A DNA stretch of 64,000 nt from Thioclava dalianensis (GTDB taxonomy: Bacteria > Pseudomonadota > Alphaproteobacteria > Rhodobacterales > Rhodobacteraceae), in the NCBI RefSeq assembly GCF_000715505.1, contig NZ_JHEH01000010.1:45665-109664 (forward strand), in the 5' to 3' direction. A program made the position numbers and the translations under genes. A model generated the notes under the pieces. It saw nothing but the letters and a program-made list of their open reading frames with translations, searched no databases and was not told where the DNA came from. Of this stretch, positions 1-8,621 are shown one piece after another (within the stretch, counting starts at the first letter, position 1; the number at the start of each line of letters is the position of its first letter).

Positions 1-371
1 GCCGCGATCCGGTAATCCTGATCGACCCACATCACATAGATCGGCTCGCCGCCAAAGGCCTCTCGCGCGGACATCCGCCCGCCCGGCCCGGTCAGCACGA
101 CTTTGGCGTCAAGAGGCCCCGTGGCACCGGCGCATTCCGCCCCGCGCACATCGAAGCTGCCCGAACCGTCCCAGCGCCAGCTCTGGACGCCCTTACATCC
201 CGGCTGACCGCTGGCCACAACGTGCCAGTCGCCTGCAAAACGGGTCGGATCGAAGAGCGCGGCCGAAGAGATCAGCGCATCGCGATCGCGCAACCCGGGC
301 GCCATACGCGGCGCCGAGGCACAGCCCGCAAGAAGGGCTATCCCCGCAAGGATAAGGATCAGTTGACGCAT
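1..371 (-). CDS. Lipocalin-like lipoprotein, 3' end beyond window
   Basis: The gene is read leftward from an ATG at 371 and runs off the left edge, so only about 123 residues are visible. A signal peptide ending in a lipobox (LLAGC, Cys around residue 17) predicts export and lipidation. After it comes FDPTRFAGDWHVVAS, which resembles the first-strand G-x-W signature of lipocalins, and later the stretch YVMWVDQDYRIA fits a lipocalin beta-strand. The first 13 bases overlap the end of the upstream Cys-rich lipoprotein gene, implying co-transcription and coupled translation. The ligand is unknown. The lipocalin call rests on this short motif and overall pattern and needs the missing C-terminus. 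Confidence 0.6.
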   Translation of the reverse strand, partial: MRQLILILAGIALLAGCASAPRMAPGLRDRDALISSAALFDPTRFAGDWHVVASGQPGCKGVQSWRWDGSGSFDVRGAECAGATGPLDAKVVLTGPGGRMSAREAFGGEPIYVMWVDQDYRIA

Positions 372-715
372 GTGGTCATCGGGTAGCCCGCCTCTGTCAT
401 CACATCATTGCAGCCCATAAGCGGCACCACCGGCGCGCAGGTTTGTGACCGCGCGAGACACTCGCCCTCGCAATCATTGCGCGAATGGCACATCTTGCCA
501 TTGTCACGCGTGTCGTGCTGGCACAGATAGCCGCCGTTGAAATCAATCCACCTGCCGCCCTTGGCGACGCAAGCTGTCTTTTCCGCGTCCTGCTTTTGCT
601 GGCCGACCAAGGGCAGCTCTTGCTGCGTGCCCCCGCCCATGCCTGTCATCTGGGCCAGCGGCTTGCAGGCCGCCAGCGCCAGAAGGCTCACGCAGATCAG
701 GGCTGCCGCGCGCAT
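359..715 (-). CDS. Small cysteine-rich lipoprotein of unknown function
   Basis: This encodes 118 residues with a short hydrophobic signal peptide and a lipobox (LALAAC), so it is predicted to be a lipoprotein. The mature part carries eight further cysteines, in pairs that could form disulfides in the periplasm. I do not recognise a family. The ATG at 715 shares one base with the TGA of the upstream aldo/keto reductase gene (TGATG), and its own stop lies inside the start of the lipocalin-like gene, so the three are almost certainly one transcript. A TTG three bases upstream is an alternative start but is less likely. Confidence 0.7.
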   Translation of the reverse strand: MRAAALICVSLLALAACKPLAQMTGMGGGTQQELPLVGQQKQDAEKTACVAKGGRWIDFNGGYLCQHDTRDNGKMCHSRNDCEGECLARSQTCAPVVPLMGCNDVMTEAGYPMTTCVN

Positions 716-1761
716 CAATAGGGCGTCGGCATATCGTGGTGCAGCACCGCGATCTTGTCGAGCAGCTCCTTGGGCAGCGTCACGCCCGCCGCATCAAGGT
801 TCGGCTTGAGCTGCTCGAGCGAGGTCGCGCCGATGATCGGGATCACCGGGAAGGGACGGCTCATGACCCAAGCAATGGCCATCGTGATCGGGTTGAGATC
901 GAATTCGCGTGCCAGTGCGATATAGGCATCCGCGATATCGAAGGCGCGCGGATTGGCGCGCCCGCCCAGCGAGGCCACATAGGAGCGGCGCGACAGCGGC
1001 GGCGTCACATCGCCGGAATATTTGCCGGTCAGAATGCCTGCCGCCAAGGGCGAATAGGCCAGAAGGGTGACCCGCTCGTGATGGCACAGTTCCGCCAGAT
1101 CCAGATCGAAATACCGGCACATCAGCGAATATTCGTTCTGGATCGTCTGCATCCGCGGCCCAGCCCCGGCCTTGGCCAACCGCAGCCATTCCGAGGTGCC
1201 CCAAGCAGTCTCGTTGGACAGGCCCGCATGGCGGATCTTGCCTGCGTCAATCAGCTCTTGCAGCGTCTCAAGACAGGCCTGCATATCGGCCTCGACCTCG
1301 GCCCGGGGGGGCTGCGTCGAGGGATCGAAGCGCCACGCCTTGCGGAAGTGATACGAGCCGCGATTGGGCCAGTGAAACTGGTAGAAATCGACGTAGTCGG
1401 TCTGAAGCCGCTTGAGCGAAGCATCGACGCCTGCGCGAATCCGCTCGGGCGAGATCGGCACGCCACTTTCGATCGCATGCGAGCCCTCGCCGGTGAGCTT
1501 AGTGGCAATCACCAGATCATCGCGCTTGCCGCGCTTGGCCAGATAGGTGCCGATAATGGTCTCGGTCGCGCCCAATGTCTCGGCGCTGACCGGATTGACC
1601 GGGTACATCTCGGCGGTGTCGATGAAATCGATCCCGTGATCGAGCGCCATGTCGATCTGTGCGTGCCCTTCGGCCTCGGTGTTCTGGGTGCCCCAGGTCA
1701 TCGACCCGAGGCAGATTTCCGACACTTCGATCCCGCTGCTGCCAAGTTCAATCTTGCGCAT
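715..1761 (-). CDS. Tas-like aldo/keto reductase
   Basis: A 348-residue NADPH-dependent aldo/keto reductase of the TIM-barrel superfamily, closest in pattern to E. coli Tas (SEICLGSMTWGTQNTEAE, FIDTAEMYPV, YQFHWP, LSNETAWG). The catalytic tetrad is visible as Asp48, Tyr53, Lys88 and His130. The late part carries the coenzyme-binding pattern VIPIIGATSLEQL. The ATG at 1761 is preceded by GGGGCGGAG and starts the conserved MRKIELGSSG; the longer TTG start at 1779 has no such support. It lies 74 bases downstream of msrB on the same strand and overlaps the following lipoprotein gene by one base. The physiological carbonyl substrate cannot be read from sequence. Confidence 0.88.
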   Translation of the reverse strand: MRKIELGSSGIEVSEICLGSMTWGTQNTEAEGHAQIDMALDHGIDFIDTAEMYPVNPVSAETLGATETIIGTYLAKRGKRDDLVIATKLTGEGSHAIESGVPISPERIRAGVDASLKRLQTDYVDFYQFHWPNRGSYHFRKAWRFDPSTQPPRAEVEADMQACLETLQELIDAGKIRHAGLSNETAWGTSEWLRLAKAGAGPRMQTIQNEYSLMCRYFDLDLAELCHHERVTLLAYSPLAAGILTGKYSGDVTPPLSRRSYVASLGGRANPRAFDIADAYIALAREFDLNPITMAIAWVMSRPFPVIPIIGATSLEQLKPNLDAAGVTLPKELLDKIAVLHHDMPTPY

Positions 1762-1835
1762 AGCTCCGCCCCTTCTCAACTGTTCGTGCTGCTGCGCGAA
1801 CCTGCCACCGGGGAGCGAGAACGTAAAGCCTGTAG

Positions 1836-2276
1836 CTACTCGACCTGATCGATCAGATCGCCATAGCCTTGCGCCTCCATCTCCTCGAGCGGCACGAAGC
1901 GCAGGGAGGCGGAGTTGATGCAGTAGCGCAAACCGCCCTGATCGCGCGGCCCATCGGGGAAAACATGGCCCAGATGGCTGTCACCATTCTTTGACCGAAC
2001 CTCGGTGCGCACCATGCCCAGCGTTTTGTCGGTCAGCTCGACCACGTGTTCACTCACCAGAGGTTTGGTGAACGAGGGCCAGCCACAGCCGGATTCGAAC
2101 TTGCTCGACGAGGCGAAAAGCGGCTCGCCCGAAACCAGATCGACATAGATGCCGCGGGCCTTGTGGTCGTTATATTCCCCGGTGAAGGGCCGCTCGGTCC
2201 CGTTTCTCTGGGTGACGCGATACTGCTCCGGTGTCAGCTTCGCCAGCGCCTCTTCGGATTTTTGCCATTTGCTCAT
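1836..2276 (-). CDS. msrB: Peptide-methionine (R)-S-oxide reductase MsrB
   Basis: This 146-residue protein reduces the R epimer of methionine sulfoxide in proteins. The SelR/MsrB fold signature [10 protein letters not shown] (101-110) is followed by [11 protein letters not shown] with catalytic Cys119; Cys64 in SGCGWPSF is the only other cysteine. The two CxxC zinc-binding pairs found in many MsrB proteins are absent: [11 protein letters not shown] and [13 protein letters not shown] sit where they would be. It is therefore a zinc-free variant. A GGAGA lies in front of the ATG. It heads a leftward group with the aldo/keto reductase and two lipoproteins and is divergent from aidB with 118 bases between them, suggesting an oxidative or electrophile-damage context. 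Confidence 0.95.
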   Translation of the reverse strand: MSKWQKSEEALAKLTPEQYRVTQRNGTERPFTGEYNDHKARGIYVDLVSGEPLFASSSKFESGCGWPSFTKPLVSEHVVELTDKTLGMVRTEVRSKNGDSHLGHVFPDGPRDQGGLRYCINSASLRFVPLEEMEAQGYGDLIDQVE

Positions 2277-2394
2277 GATGGGTCTCCCTTTCCGCTCTGA
2301 TTTAGGGGCGCGCGGCGCGATATAAAGGCCTGCGTGGCTTTCGCTCGCCGTTTGTCCCTTCGCGCCCTATCCTCACAAGGAGGAGGATAGCGCC

Positions 2395-4017
2395 ATGACC
2401 ACACCTGCCCCGCGTTCCGATCTGTCCACGCATCTGGTCGAGAACCAGCCGCCCGCGCGCGGCGATATCGACCTGTGGCAAAACGATCTTGCCCTGCGCG
2501 AGGCGGTGGCCCGCGCCGAAGGGCGCTCGGCCCCGCTGGCCGAATATGGCGCGCATCTGGGGCTCGCCGAGAGCCGCGATGCCGCGCGCGAGGCCAATCG
2601 GCACAGCCCCGAGCTGGTGCTCTTCGATGCAGGCGGGCGCAGGCTGGACGAGGTGCGCTTTCACCCCGCCTATCATCGCTCACTGGCGGTCGGGATCACG
2701 GCGGGCTACAGCGCCGTCGCTTGGGAAGGCAAGCCGGGCGGGCATGCCACCCACGCCGCGATGGTCTATCTCAACAGTCAGGTCGAGCCGGGAAGCTGCT
2801 GCCCGATGACCATGAGCTATGCCGCCTTCCCCGCGCTCAGCGCCACCCCGGCGCTGGCGGAGCTGTGGCAGCCCAAGCTGATTTCGCGCAGCTACGATCC
2901 GCGCATCTTGCCGATGTCCGAAAAGAGCGGCGTCACGCTGGGCATGGCCATGACGGAAAAGCAGGGCGGCTCGGATGTGCGCGCCAACACCACCCGCGCC
3001 GAGCGCGCGGGCGATCATTACCGATTGACGGGGCATAAGTGGTTTTGCTCGGCCCCGATGTCGGACGGGTTTTTGACGCTGGCGCAGACCGATGAGGGCT
3101 TGAGCTGCTTTCTCGTGCCGCGCTGGCTGGAGGACGGGCGCAATCCGATCCGCATCCAGCGGCTCAAAGACAAGCTCGGCAACCGCTCCAACGCTTCCGC
3201 CGAGATCGAATATGAGGGCGCGCTGGCTTATCTGCTGGGAGAGCCGGGCCGTGGCGTGGCCACGATCATCGAGATGGTCACCCATACCCGGCTCGATACC
3301 GCGATGGCGCCTGCGGGCCTGATGCGGGCGGCGCTCTGTGAGGCCCATCACTGGGTCAGCCACCGTGCGGCCTTTCAGCGCCGCCTGATCGATCAGCCGC
3401 TGATGCGCGCGGTGCTGGCCGATCTGGCGCTCGATTGGGAGGGCGCTTTGGCGCTTGGGATGCGCGTGGCGCAGGCCTTTGACGGGGCAAACGCCGAAGA
3501 CCGGGCCTTCGCGCGGATCGGCGTGGCGCTGGCCAAATATCTTGGCAACAAGCGCTGCCCGCAGGTCACCTATGAGGCGATGGAGTGCTTGGGCGGGATG
3601 GGCTATGTCGAGGACACGCCGATGCCGCTTCTCTATCGCGAGGCACCGCTGAACGGGATCTGGGAGGGCTCGGGCAACGTGATCTGCCTCGACATCCTGC
3701 GCACGCTGGCGCGTGAGCCGCTCGCCGCAGAGGTCGTGCAGGCAGAGCTGGAGGCCGCGCGCGGCACCGACCGGCGCTATGATGCCGCGCTTGACGCCCA
3801 TCACGCGCGCTGGCCGAGCTTGCCGCCCGAAGCCGAGGCGCGCTGGTTTGCCGAGCGCTTGGCCCTGCTGCTGAGCGCGGCGCAGCTGATCCGACACGCG
3901 CCCGGCGCGGTGGCCGATGCGTTCGTCGCAACCCGGCTTGCGGGCGAGGCCGGGCGCACCAGTGGCGCGATGGCGGGGAGCGATGTCTCGAGCATTCTGG
4001 CCCGTCTCGCGGAGTGA
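2395..4017 (+). CDS. aidB: AidB-like acyl-CoA dehydrogenase
   Basis: A 540-residue flavoprotein of the acyl-CoA dehydrogenase superfamily. The N-terminus THLVENQPPARGDIDLW is characteristic of AidB, the E. coli alkylation-response protein that binds FAD and DNA. Further family stretches are MTEKQGGSDVRANTT (FAD/substrate loop), HKWFCSAPMSDGF, RLKDKLGNRSNASAEIEYEGA and YEAMECLGGMGYVEDTPMPLLYREAPLNGIWEGSGNV split across the C-terminal helices. The length equals that of E. coli AidB within a few residues. The ATG follows AGGAGGATAGCGCC. There is no ada or alk gene beside it here; it stands alone between msrB and a cupin gene. Isovaleryl-CoA dehydrogenase activity is weak in E. coli AidB and not assured here. 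Confidence 0.88.
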   Translation: MTTPAPRSDLSTHLVENQPPARGDIDLWQNDLALREAVARAEGRSAPLAEYGAHLGLAESRDAAREANRHSPELVLFDAGGRRLDEVRFHPAYHRSLAVGITAGYSAVAWEGKPGGHATHAAMVYLNSQVEPGSCCPMTMSYAAFPALSATPALAELWQPKLISRSYDPRILPMSEKSGVTLGMAMTEKQGGSDVRANTTRAERAGDHYRLTGHKWFCSAPMSDGFLTLAQTDEGLSCFLVPRWLEDGRNPIRIQRLKDKLGNRSNASAEIEYEGALAYLLGEPGRGVATIIEMVTHTRLDTAMAPAGLMRAALCEAHHWVSHRAAFQRRLIDQPLMRAVLADLALDWEGALALGMRVAQAFDGANAEDRAFARIGVALAKYLGNKRCPQVTYEAMECLGGMGYVEDTPMPLLYREAPLNGIWEGSGNVICLDILRTLAREPLAAEVVQAELEAARGTDRRYDAALDAHHARWPSLPPEAEARWFAERLALLLSAAQLIRHAPGAVADAFVATRLAGEAGRTSGAMAGSDVSSILARLAE

Positions 4018-4068
4018 GAAGACAGAAGCCTCCGGCGGCAATATTTTTATCAAGAGAAAGGGGCAGAG

Positions 4069-4557
4069 ATGACCGAAGAACGCTACTTGGTGCAGGCGCA
4101 AGAAATCGCCACGATGCCGGGGCTCTCCAAGACGCATTTTCTTAACCCCAATGCAAAGCGGGTGAACAAGAGCCTCGGCGATCTCACCGGGCTGACTGGA
4201 ATCGGGGTGCATATCATCGAGGTCGAGCCGGGCCGCGAGACCACGGAATTTCACCGCCATCACCACGAGGACGAGGCTGTCTTCGTGCTCTCGGGCGAGG
4301 CGACAGCCCGGATCGGCGACGCCCGGCACGCCATCGGACCGGGAGATTTCATCGGCTACCGCGCAGGCGGCGAGGCGCATTCCATCAAGAATACCGGGGT
4401 GCAGCCGCTGCGACTGCTGGTCGTGGGCCAACGCCTTGCCCATGATGTGGGCGATTACCCCGATCAGGGCAAGCGGCTGTTCCGCGCGCCCGGGCTGGCG
4501 TGGCAACTGGTCGATGACGCAGCGATCCAGCCGATACAGGCGGGAGCGAAACGCTAG
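4069..4557 (+). CDS. Cupin domain protein
   Basis: A 162-residue single-domain cupin. The first metal-binding motif is visible as FHRHHHEDEAVFVLSGEA (HxH followed by Glu and Gly), and the second as GPGDFIGYRAGGEAHSIKN with a late His. Such proteins bind Fe, Mn, Ni or Zn and act as small isomerases, dioxygenases or sugar-binding proteins. The ATG is preceded by AAAGGGGCAGAG. It follows aidB by 51 bases on the same strand and is probably co-transcribed. No specific substrate can be assigned. Confidence 0.85.
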   Translation: MTEERYLVQAQEIATMPGLSKTHFLNPNAKRVNKSLGDLTGLTGIGVHIIEVEPGRETTEFHRHHHEDEAVFVLSGEATARIGDARHAIGPGDFIGYRAGGEAHSIKNTGVQPLRLLVVGQRLAHDVGDYPDQGKRLFRAPGLAWQLVDDAAIQPIQAGAKR

Positions 4558-4680
4558 GGCCGAAACGCGCCCCGCGTGCGAGGGCCCGACGGTTGACCGC
4601 GCTCTACCCCCTTGCCACCGCGGCTCAGGAATGGCCCTATCGGGCTGCCGCCGCTTTCACCCTTCAACCGGATCGCTCCC

Positions 4681-6318
4681 GTGCCGCAACGCTCTGTCTT
4701 CTCGCCCTTCCAAAACCCGACCTTCCGCGCGCTGTGGCTGGCCACGCTGTTTTCCAACCTCGGGACGCTGGTGCAGGCGGTGGGTGCGGGCTGGCTGATG
4801 GCGAGCCTTACGACCTCGCAGGATATGGTCGCGCTGGTGCAATCCTCGAACACCTTGCCGGTGGTCGTGTTGTCGCTGCTGGCAGGGGCGCTGGCAGATA
4901 ATTTCAACCGGCGCCGGATCATGATCGCGGCGCAGATCTTCGTTGTGCTGGTGTCGGTCGCGCTCGCGCTCTTCGCGTGGGCGGGGATGCTCACGCCGTG
5001 GCTGCTGCTGGGATTCACCTTTTTAATTGGCTGTGGAGGGGCGCTGTTCAACCCGTCTTGGCAGGCCTCGATGGGCGATATCGTGGAGCGCGACGACCTG
5101 TCGGCTGCGGTCTCGCTCAACAGTATGAGTTTCAACATGATGCGCAGCCTTGGCCCGGCAATCGGCGGCATCATTGTGGCCGCAGCCGGGGCGGCGGCGG
5201 CCTTCGCGCTCAATGCGATCAGCTATCTTCCGCTGATCGGGATCCTGTTTCGCTGGCGTCCGAGCTATCCGAGCGACCCCTTGCCGCGCGAGCCGCTGCG
5301 TCTCGCGCTGAGTGCGGGGCTGCGCTACGTCATGCTCTCGCCGGTGCTGCTGCGGGTGATGGCACGCGGCGCGATCTTCGGCTTTGCCGCGATCTCGGTG
5401 CTCGCGCTTTTGCCTTTGGTGGTGCGCGATCTGCTGGCGGGGAGCGCGCTGGATTACGGTATCTCTCTGGGGGCCTTCGGGCTGGGGGCTATTGGCGGCG
5501 TCGTGCTCAATGCCCCGCTGCGCGAGCGGTTCTCGAACGAGGTGATCGTGCGGATCTCCTTTGTCGGCTTTGCGGTGGCGGTGGCCGGGTTGGCGCTGTC
5601 GAGCTCGCTGATCCTCAGCTGCCTCGCGCTGATCGTGGCCGGACCGTTCTGGGTGCTGGCGCTGTCGCTCTTCAACGTCACGGTCCAGCTTGCCACGCCG
5701 CGCTGGGTCGTGGGCCGGGCGCTCTCGCTGTATCAAACCGCGACCTTCGGCGGGATGGCGAGCGGCGCATGGGTCTGGGGTCTGCTGGCCAGCCAGCACG
5801 GTGTGAGTGCCGCGCTCGGGGTGGCGGCGCTGGTGCTTCTGGTCGGGGCGGTGCTTGGGATCTGGCTGCGGCTGGAGGGGTTCTCGACGATCGATCTCGA
5901 CCCGTTTGGCAGTTTCCAACCGCCCGAGCCGCAGCTTGATATTCGCGCACGTTCCGGGCCGATCCTTGTCCTTGTCGAATACGAGATCGACCCTGCGGAT
6001 ACCGAGCGCTTCATGGCGCTGATGCGGGCCCGGCGTCGCATTCGCATTCGTGACGGAGCGCGGCAATGGGGGCTGTTGCGCGATCTGGAAAATCCGCGGC
6101 TCTGGATCGAGAGCTATCACGTGCCGACGTGGATCGAGTATCTGCGCCACAATGCGCGGCGGACGAAAAACGACGCGCAGAATTTCGAGGACCTGCTTGA
6201 GCTGCATCACGGGCCTGCGCCGCGCCCTCAGGTCCGGCGCCTGATCGAGCGTCAGACCGTGCCGCTGCATGATGACGCCCCGCCACGTCCGCCCACGACC
6301 GAGCTACCGGGCGTGTAA
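4681..6318 (+). CDS. MFS transporter (MFS_3/DUF894 type) with C-terminal extension
   Basis: A major facilitator of about 545 residues from a GTG at 4681, or 568 from a TTG at 4612; neither start has a strong ribosome site and I chose GTG because the family pattern SVFSPFQNPTFRALWLA begins just after it. Twelve hydrophobic segments can be traced to about residue 405, with the MFS loop signature ADNFNRRRIM after the second helix. The last about 120 residues are soluble, starting at PILVLVEYEID, and look like a ferredoxin-fold antibiotic-monooxygenase-type domain. This architecture is known in the MFS_3 (EntS-like) exporters. The transported compound is unknown. It may be co-transcribed with the upstream cupin. 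Confidence 0.85.
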   Translation: MPQRSVFSPFQNPTFRALWLATLFSNLGTLVQAVGAGWLMASLTTSQDMVALVQSSNTLPVVVLSLLAGALADNFNRRRIMIAAQIFVVLVSVALALFAWAGMLTPWLLLGFTFLIGCGGALFNPSWQASMGDIVERDDLSAAVSLNSMSFNMMRSLGPAIGGIIVAAAGAAAAFALNAISYLPLIGILFRWRPSYPSDPLPREPLRLALSAGLRYVMLSPVLLRVMARGAIFGFAAISVLALLPLVVRDLLAGSALDYGISLGAFGLGAIGGVVLNAPLRERFSNEVIVRISFVGFAVAVAGLALSSSLILSCLALIVAGPFWVLALSLFNVTVQLATPRWVVGRALSLYQTATFGGMASGAWVWGLLASQHGVSAALGVAALVLLVGAVLGIWLRLEGFSTIDLDPFGSFQPPEPQLDIRARSGPILVLVEYEIDPADTERFMALMRARRRIRIRDGARQWGLLRDLENPRLWIESYHVPTWIEYLRHNARRTKNDAQNFEDLLELHHGPAPRPQVRRLIERQTVPLHDDAPPRPPTTELPGV

Positions 6319-6343
6319 GGCCGCGCGAACCGCTTAGACCTGC

Positions 6344-6376
6344 GTCCCGGGCGCGGTTTGAAGGGCGCGCCCGGAC
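6344..6376. terminator. Stable hairpin between MFS gene and ychF
   Basis: An 11-base-pair inverted repeat (GTCC plus GGGCGCG pairing with CGCGCCC plus GGAC, one bulged C) lies in the 63 bases between the converging MFS and ychF genes. There is no T-run on either side, so it may be a weak bidirectional terminator or a 3'-end stabilising hairpin. Confidence 0.4.
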
Positions 6377-6381
6377 AGCGA

Positions 6382-7479
6382 TCAGCTGTTGAAGAGGAAA
6401 TGCAGGACGTCGCCGTCCTTGACCTCGTAGGTCTTGCCCTCGACGCGGAACTTGCCCGCCTCCTTGGCGCCCGTCTCGCCCTTGCCCGCGATGTAATCGT
6501 CATAGGCGATGGTCTCGGCACGGATGAAACCCCGCTCGAAATCACCATGGATGACGCCTGCCGCAGCCGGTGCGAGCGTGCCATGACGGATCGTCCAGGC
6601 GCGCGCCTCTTTCGGTCCGACGGTGAAATAGGTCTGCAGGCCGAGCAGCTCATAGCCTGCCCGGATCAGGCGGTCGAGACCGGCCTCTTCCAGCCCCATT
6701 TCGTCCAGAAACATCTCGGCCTCATCGGCGTCGAGCTGCGAGATCTCTTCTTCGATCTTAGCCGAGATCACGACCGTACCGGCACCTTGGGCCGCGGCCA
6801 TCTTCGCCACGGCGTCGGATTTGGAATTGCCCTTGGCGGCATTGGCCTCTTCGACGTTGCAGACGTAGAGGACAGGCTTGGCCGTCAACAGCTGGAGCAT
6901 GGCCCAAGCCTTGCGGTCTTCCTCGGCGACCTCGATGGTGCGCGCGGGGCGACCGGCCTCAAGCGCCTCCTTGGCCTGCTCGAGCAGACGCACGGCATCC
7001 TTGGCTTCCTTGTCGCCCGACTTGATCTTGCGCGCGAGGTTGGCGATCCGCTTCTCAAGGCTCTCGAGATCGGCGATCATCAGCTCGGTCTCGATGGTCT
7101 CGGCATCGGCCACGGGCTCGACGCGGCCCTCGACATGGGTCACATCGTCATCCTCGAAACAGCGCAACACATGCGCAATCGCATCGGTTTCGCGGATATT
7201 GGCGAGGAACTGGTTGCCCAAGCCCTCCCCTTTCGACGCCCCTTTCACGAGGCCCGCGATATCGACGAATGTCATGCGCGTCGGGATGATCTCTTTCGAG
7301 CCGGCAATCGCTGCCAAAGCCTCGAGCCGGGCATCGGGCACAGCCACCTCGCCGACATTCGGCTCAATGGTGCAGAAGGGAAAGTTCGCGGCCTGAGCGG
7401 CGGCCGTTTTCGTCAGCGCGTTGAACAGGGTCGATTTGCCGACATTCGGCAGACCCACGATACCCATCTTGAAACCCAT
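6382..7479 (-). CDS. ychF: Redox-regulated ATPase YchF (Obg family)
   Basis: A 365-residue P-loop NTPase of the Obg/TRAFAC class. The P-loop GLPNVGKST is at residues 8-16, the switch region FPFCTIEPN follows, then the G3 motif FVDIAGLVKGASKGEGLGN. The guanine-specificity motif NKxD is replaced by NVEE (YVCNVEE), which is the known reason YchF prefers ATP. A coiled-coil insertion spans about 125-210 and the C-terminal TGS-like domain ends in VKDGDVLHFLFN. The chosen ATG follows AGGAGGGCGCA. It is divergent from trpA across 184 bases. Confidence 0.96.
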   Translation of the reverse strand: MGFKMGIVGLPNVGKSTLFNALTKTAAAQAANFPFCTIEPNVGEVAVPDARLEALAAIAGSKEIIPTRMTFVDIAGLVKGASKGEGLGNQFLANIRETDAIAHVLRCFEDDDVTHVEGRVEPVADAETIETELMIADLESLEKRIANLARKIKSGDKEAKDAVRLLEQAKEALEAGRPARTIEVAEEDRKAWAMLQLLTAKPVLYVCNVEEANAAKGNSKSDAVAKMAAAQGAGTVVISAKIEEEISQLDADEAEMFLDEMGLEEAGLDRLIRAGYELLGLQTYFTVGPKEARAWTIRHGTLAPAAAGVIHGDFERGFIRAETIAYDDYIAGKGETGAKEAGKFRVEGKTYEVKDGDVLHFLFNS

Positions 7480-7663
7480 TGCGCCCTCCTGATTGCGGCT
7501 GCGCGCTTCATATTCACTGGCGGGCTTGGGCGCAAGCGGGCGTGGAGGCGTGGCGCGCCATAATTCCCGCGCGGGCGCGCCGAATGGCAGCAAGCGGGCC
7601 GGGGGGCATTGATTTTCCCGCCCTCTTCGCGCAAACCCCTTCGGGACCACCCGGAGGGACGCC

Positions 7664-8455
7664 ATGACTCGCATAGACGCCAAATTCGCCGCACTCAAAT
7701 CCGAGGGCAAGAAGGCCTTTGTCTCCTACATCATGGCCGGGGACCCGGATCTGGAGAGCTCGCTTGCGGTGATGAAGGGATTGCCCGGCGCGGGCGTCGA
7801 TATCATCGAGCTGGGCGTGCCCTTCACCGATCCGATGGCCGATGGCGCAACGATCCAGCTTGCGGGCCAGCGCGCGCTCGATGGCGGGCAGACGCTGCGC
7901 AAGACGCTTGAGATGGCCGTCGCCTTCCGCGAAAGCGACGACACGACGCCGATCGTTCTGATGGGCTATTACAACCCGATCTACAGCCATGGCGTGGAGG
8001 CTTTCCTGGCCGATGCCAAGGCCGCCGGGATCGACGGGCTGATCGTTGTGGACCTGCCGCCCGAGGAGGATGACGAGCTGTGCATCCCGGCGCAGGCAGC
8101 GGGCATCAATTTCATCCGGCTGGCCACGCCCACCACCGATGACGCGCGCTTGCCCAAAGTGCTGCAAAACACTTCGGGCTTTGTCTATTATGTCTCGGTC
8201 ACCGGGATCACGGGCTCGCAGGCGGCGCAAGCCGCCCACGTCGGTCCCGAGGTTTCGCGGATCAAATCGCAAACCGATCTGCCGGTCATCGTGGGCTTTG
8301 GCATCAACACCCCCGAGGCCGCCCGTACGATCGCAGGTGTGGCCGATGGTTGCGTCGTGGGCTCGGCCATCGTCCAGCAGATCGCGTCGGGCAAGTCGCG
8401 CGACGACGTGCTGGCCTTCGTGGCAGGACTGGCCTCGGGCGCGCATTCGGCCTGA
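7664..8455 (+). CDS. trpA: Tryptophan synthase alpha chain
   Basis: A 263-residue TIM-barrel enzyme that cleaves indole-3-glycerol phosphate to indole and glyceraldehyde 3-phosphate in the alpha2-beta2 tryptophan synthase. The catalytic residues Glu49 and Asp60 fall at exactly the Salmonella positions within [15 protein letters not shown]. The phosphate-binding loops VSVTGITGS and VGFGINTPE are intact. trpB is not beside it; the gene stands alone and divergent from ychF. An inverted repeat that fits a terminator begins 66 bases after the stop. Confidence 0.97.
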   Translation: MTRIDAKFAALKSEGKKAFVSYIMAGDPDLESSLAVMKGLPGAGVDIIELGVPFTDPMADGATIQLAGQRALDGGQTLRKTLEMAVAFRESDDTTPIVLMGYYNPIYSHGVEAFLADAKAAGIDGLIVVDLPPEEDDELCIPAQAAGINFIRLATPTTDDARLPKVLQNTSGFVYYVSVTGITGSQAAQAAHVGPEVSRIKSQTDLPVIVGFGINTPEAARTIAGVADGCVVGSAIVQQIASGKSRDDVLAFVAGLASGAHSA

Positions 8456-8520
8456 GCGGCCCTTAGAGCACCAGCGGCTTTGCCCCTTTTCGCGCAAGGC
8501 TGCGGCGCTTATCTTAATGC

Positions 8521-8552
8521 CACAACGCGCCCTGACCGGCGCGTTGTGCTTT
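8521..8552 (+). terminator. Probable terminator after trpA
   Basis: A perfect 11-base-pair stem, CACAACGCGCC pairing with GGCGCGTTGTG, has a six-base loop and is followed by CTTTAT. It is placed to end trpA transcription before the ABC exporter. The T-run is short. Confidence 0.6.
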
Positions 8553-8621
8553 ATCTCGCAGGGCGCGGCTGGTAGAGCCTCAATGAACTGCCGCGCTCGG
8601 CTGGCCAAACAGGCGTGATGG

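Noticed and set aside
2680..4506. 608-residue minus-strand frame opposite aidB and the cupin gene
   Set aside because: Antisense to two clear genes; no recognisable domain.
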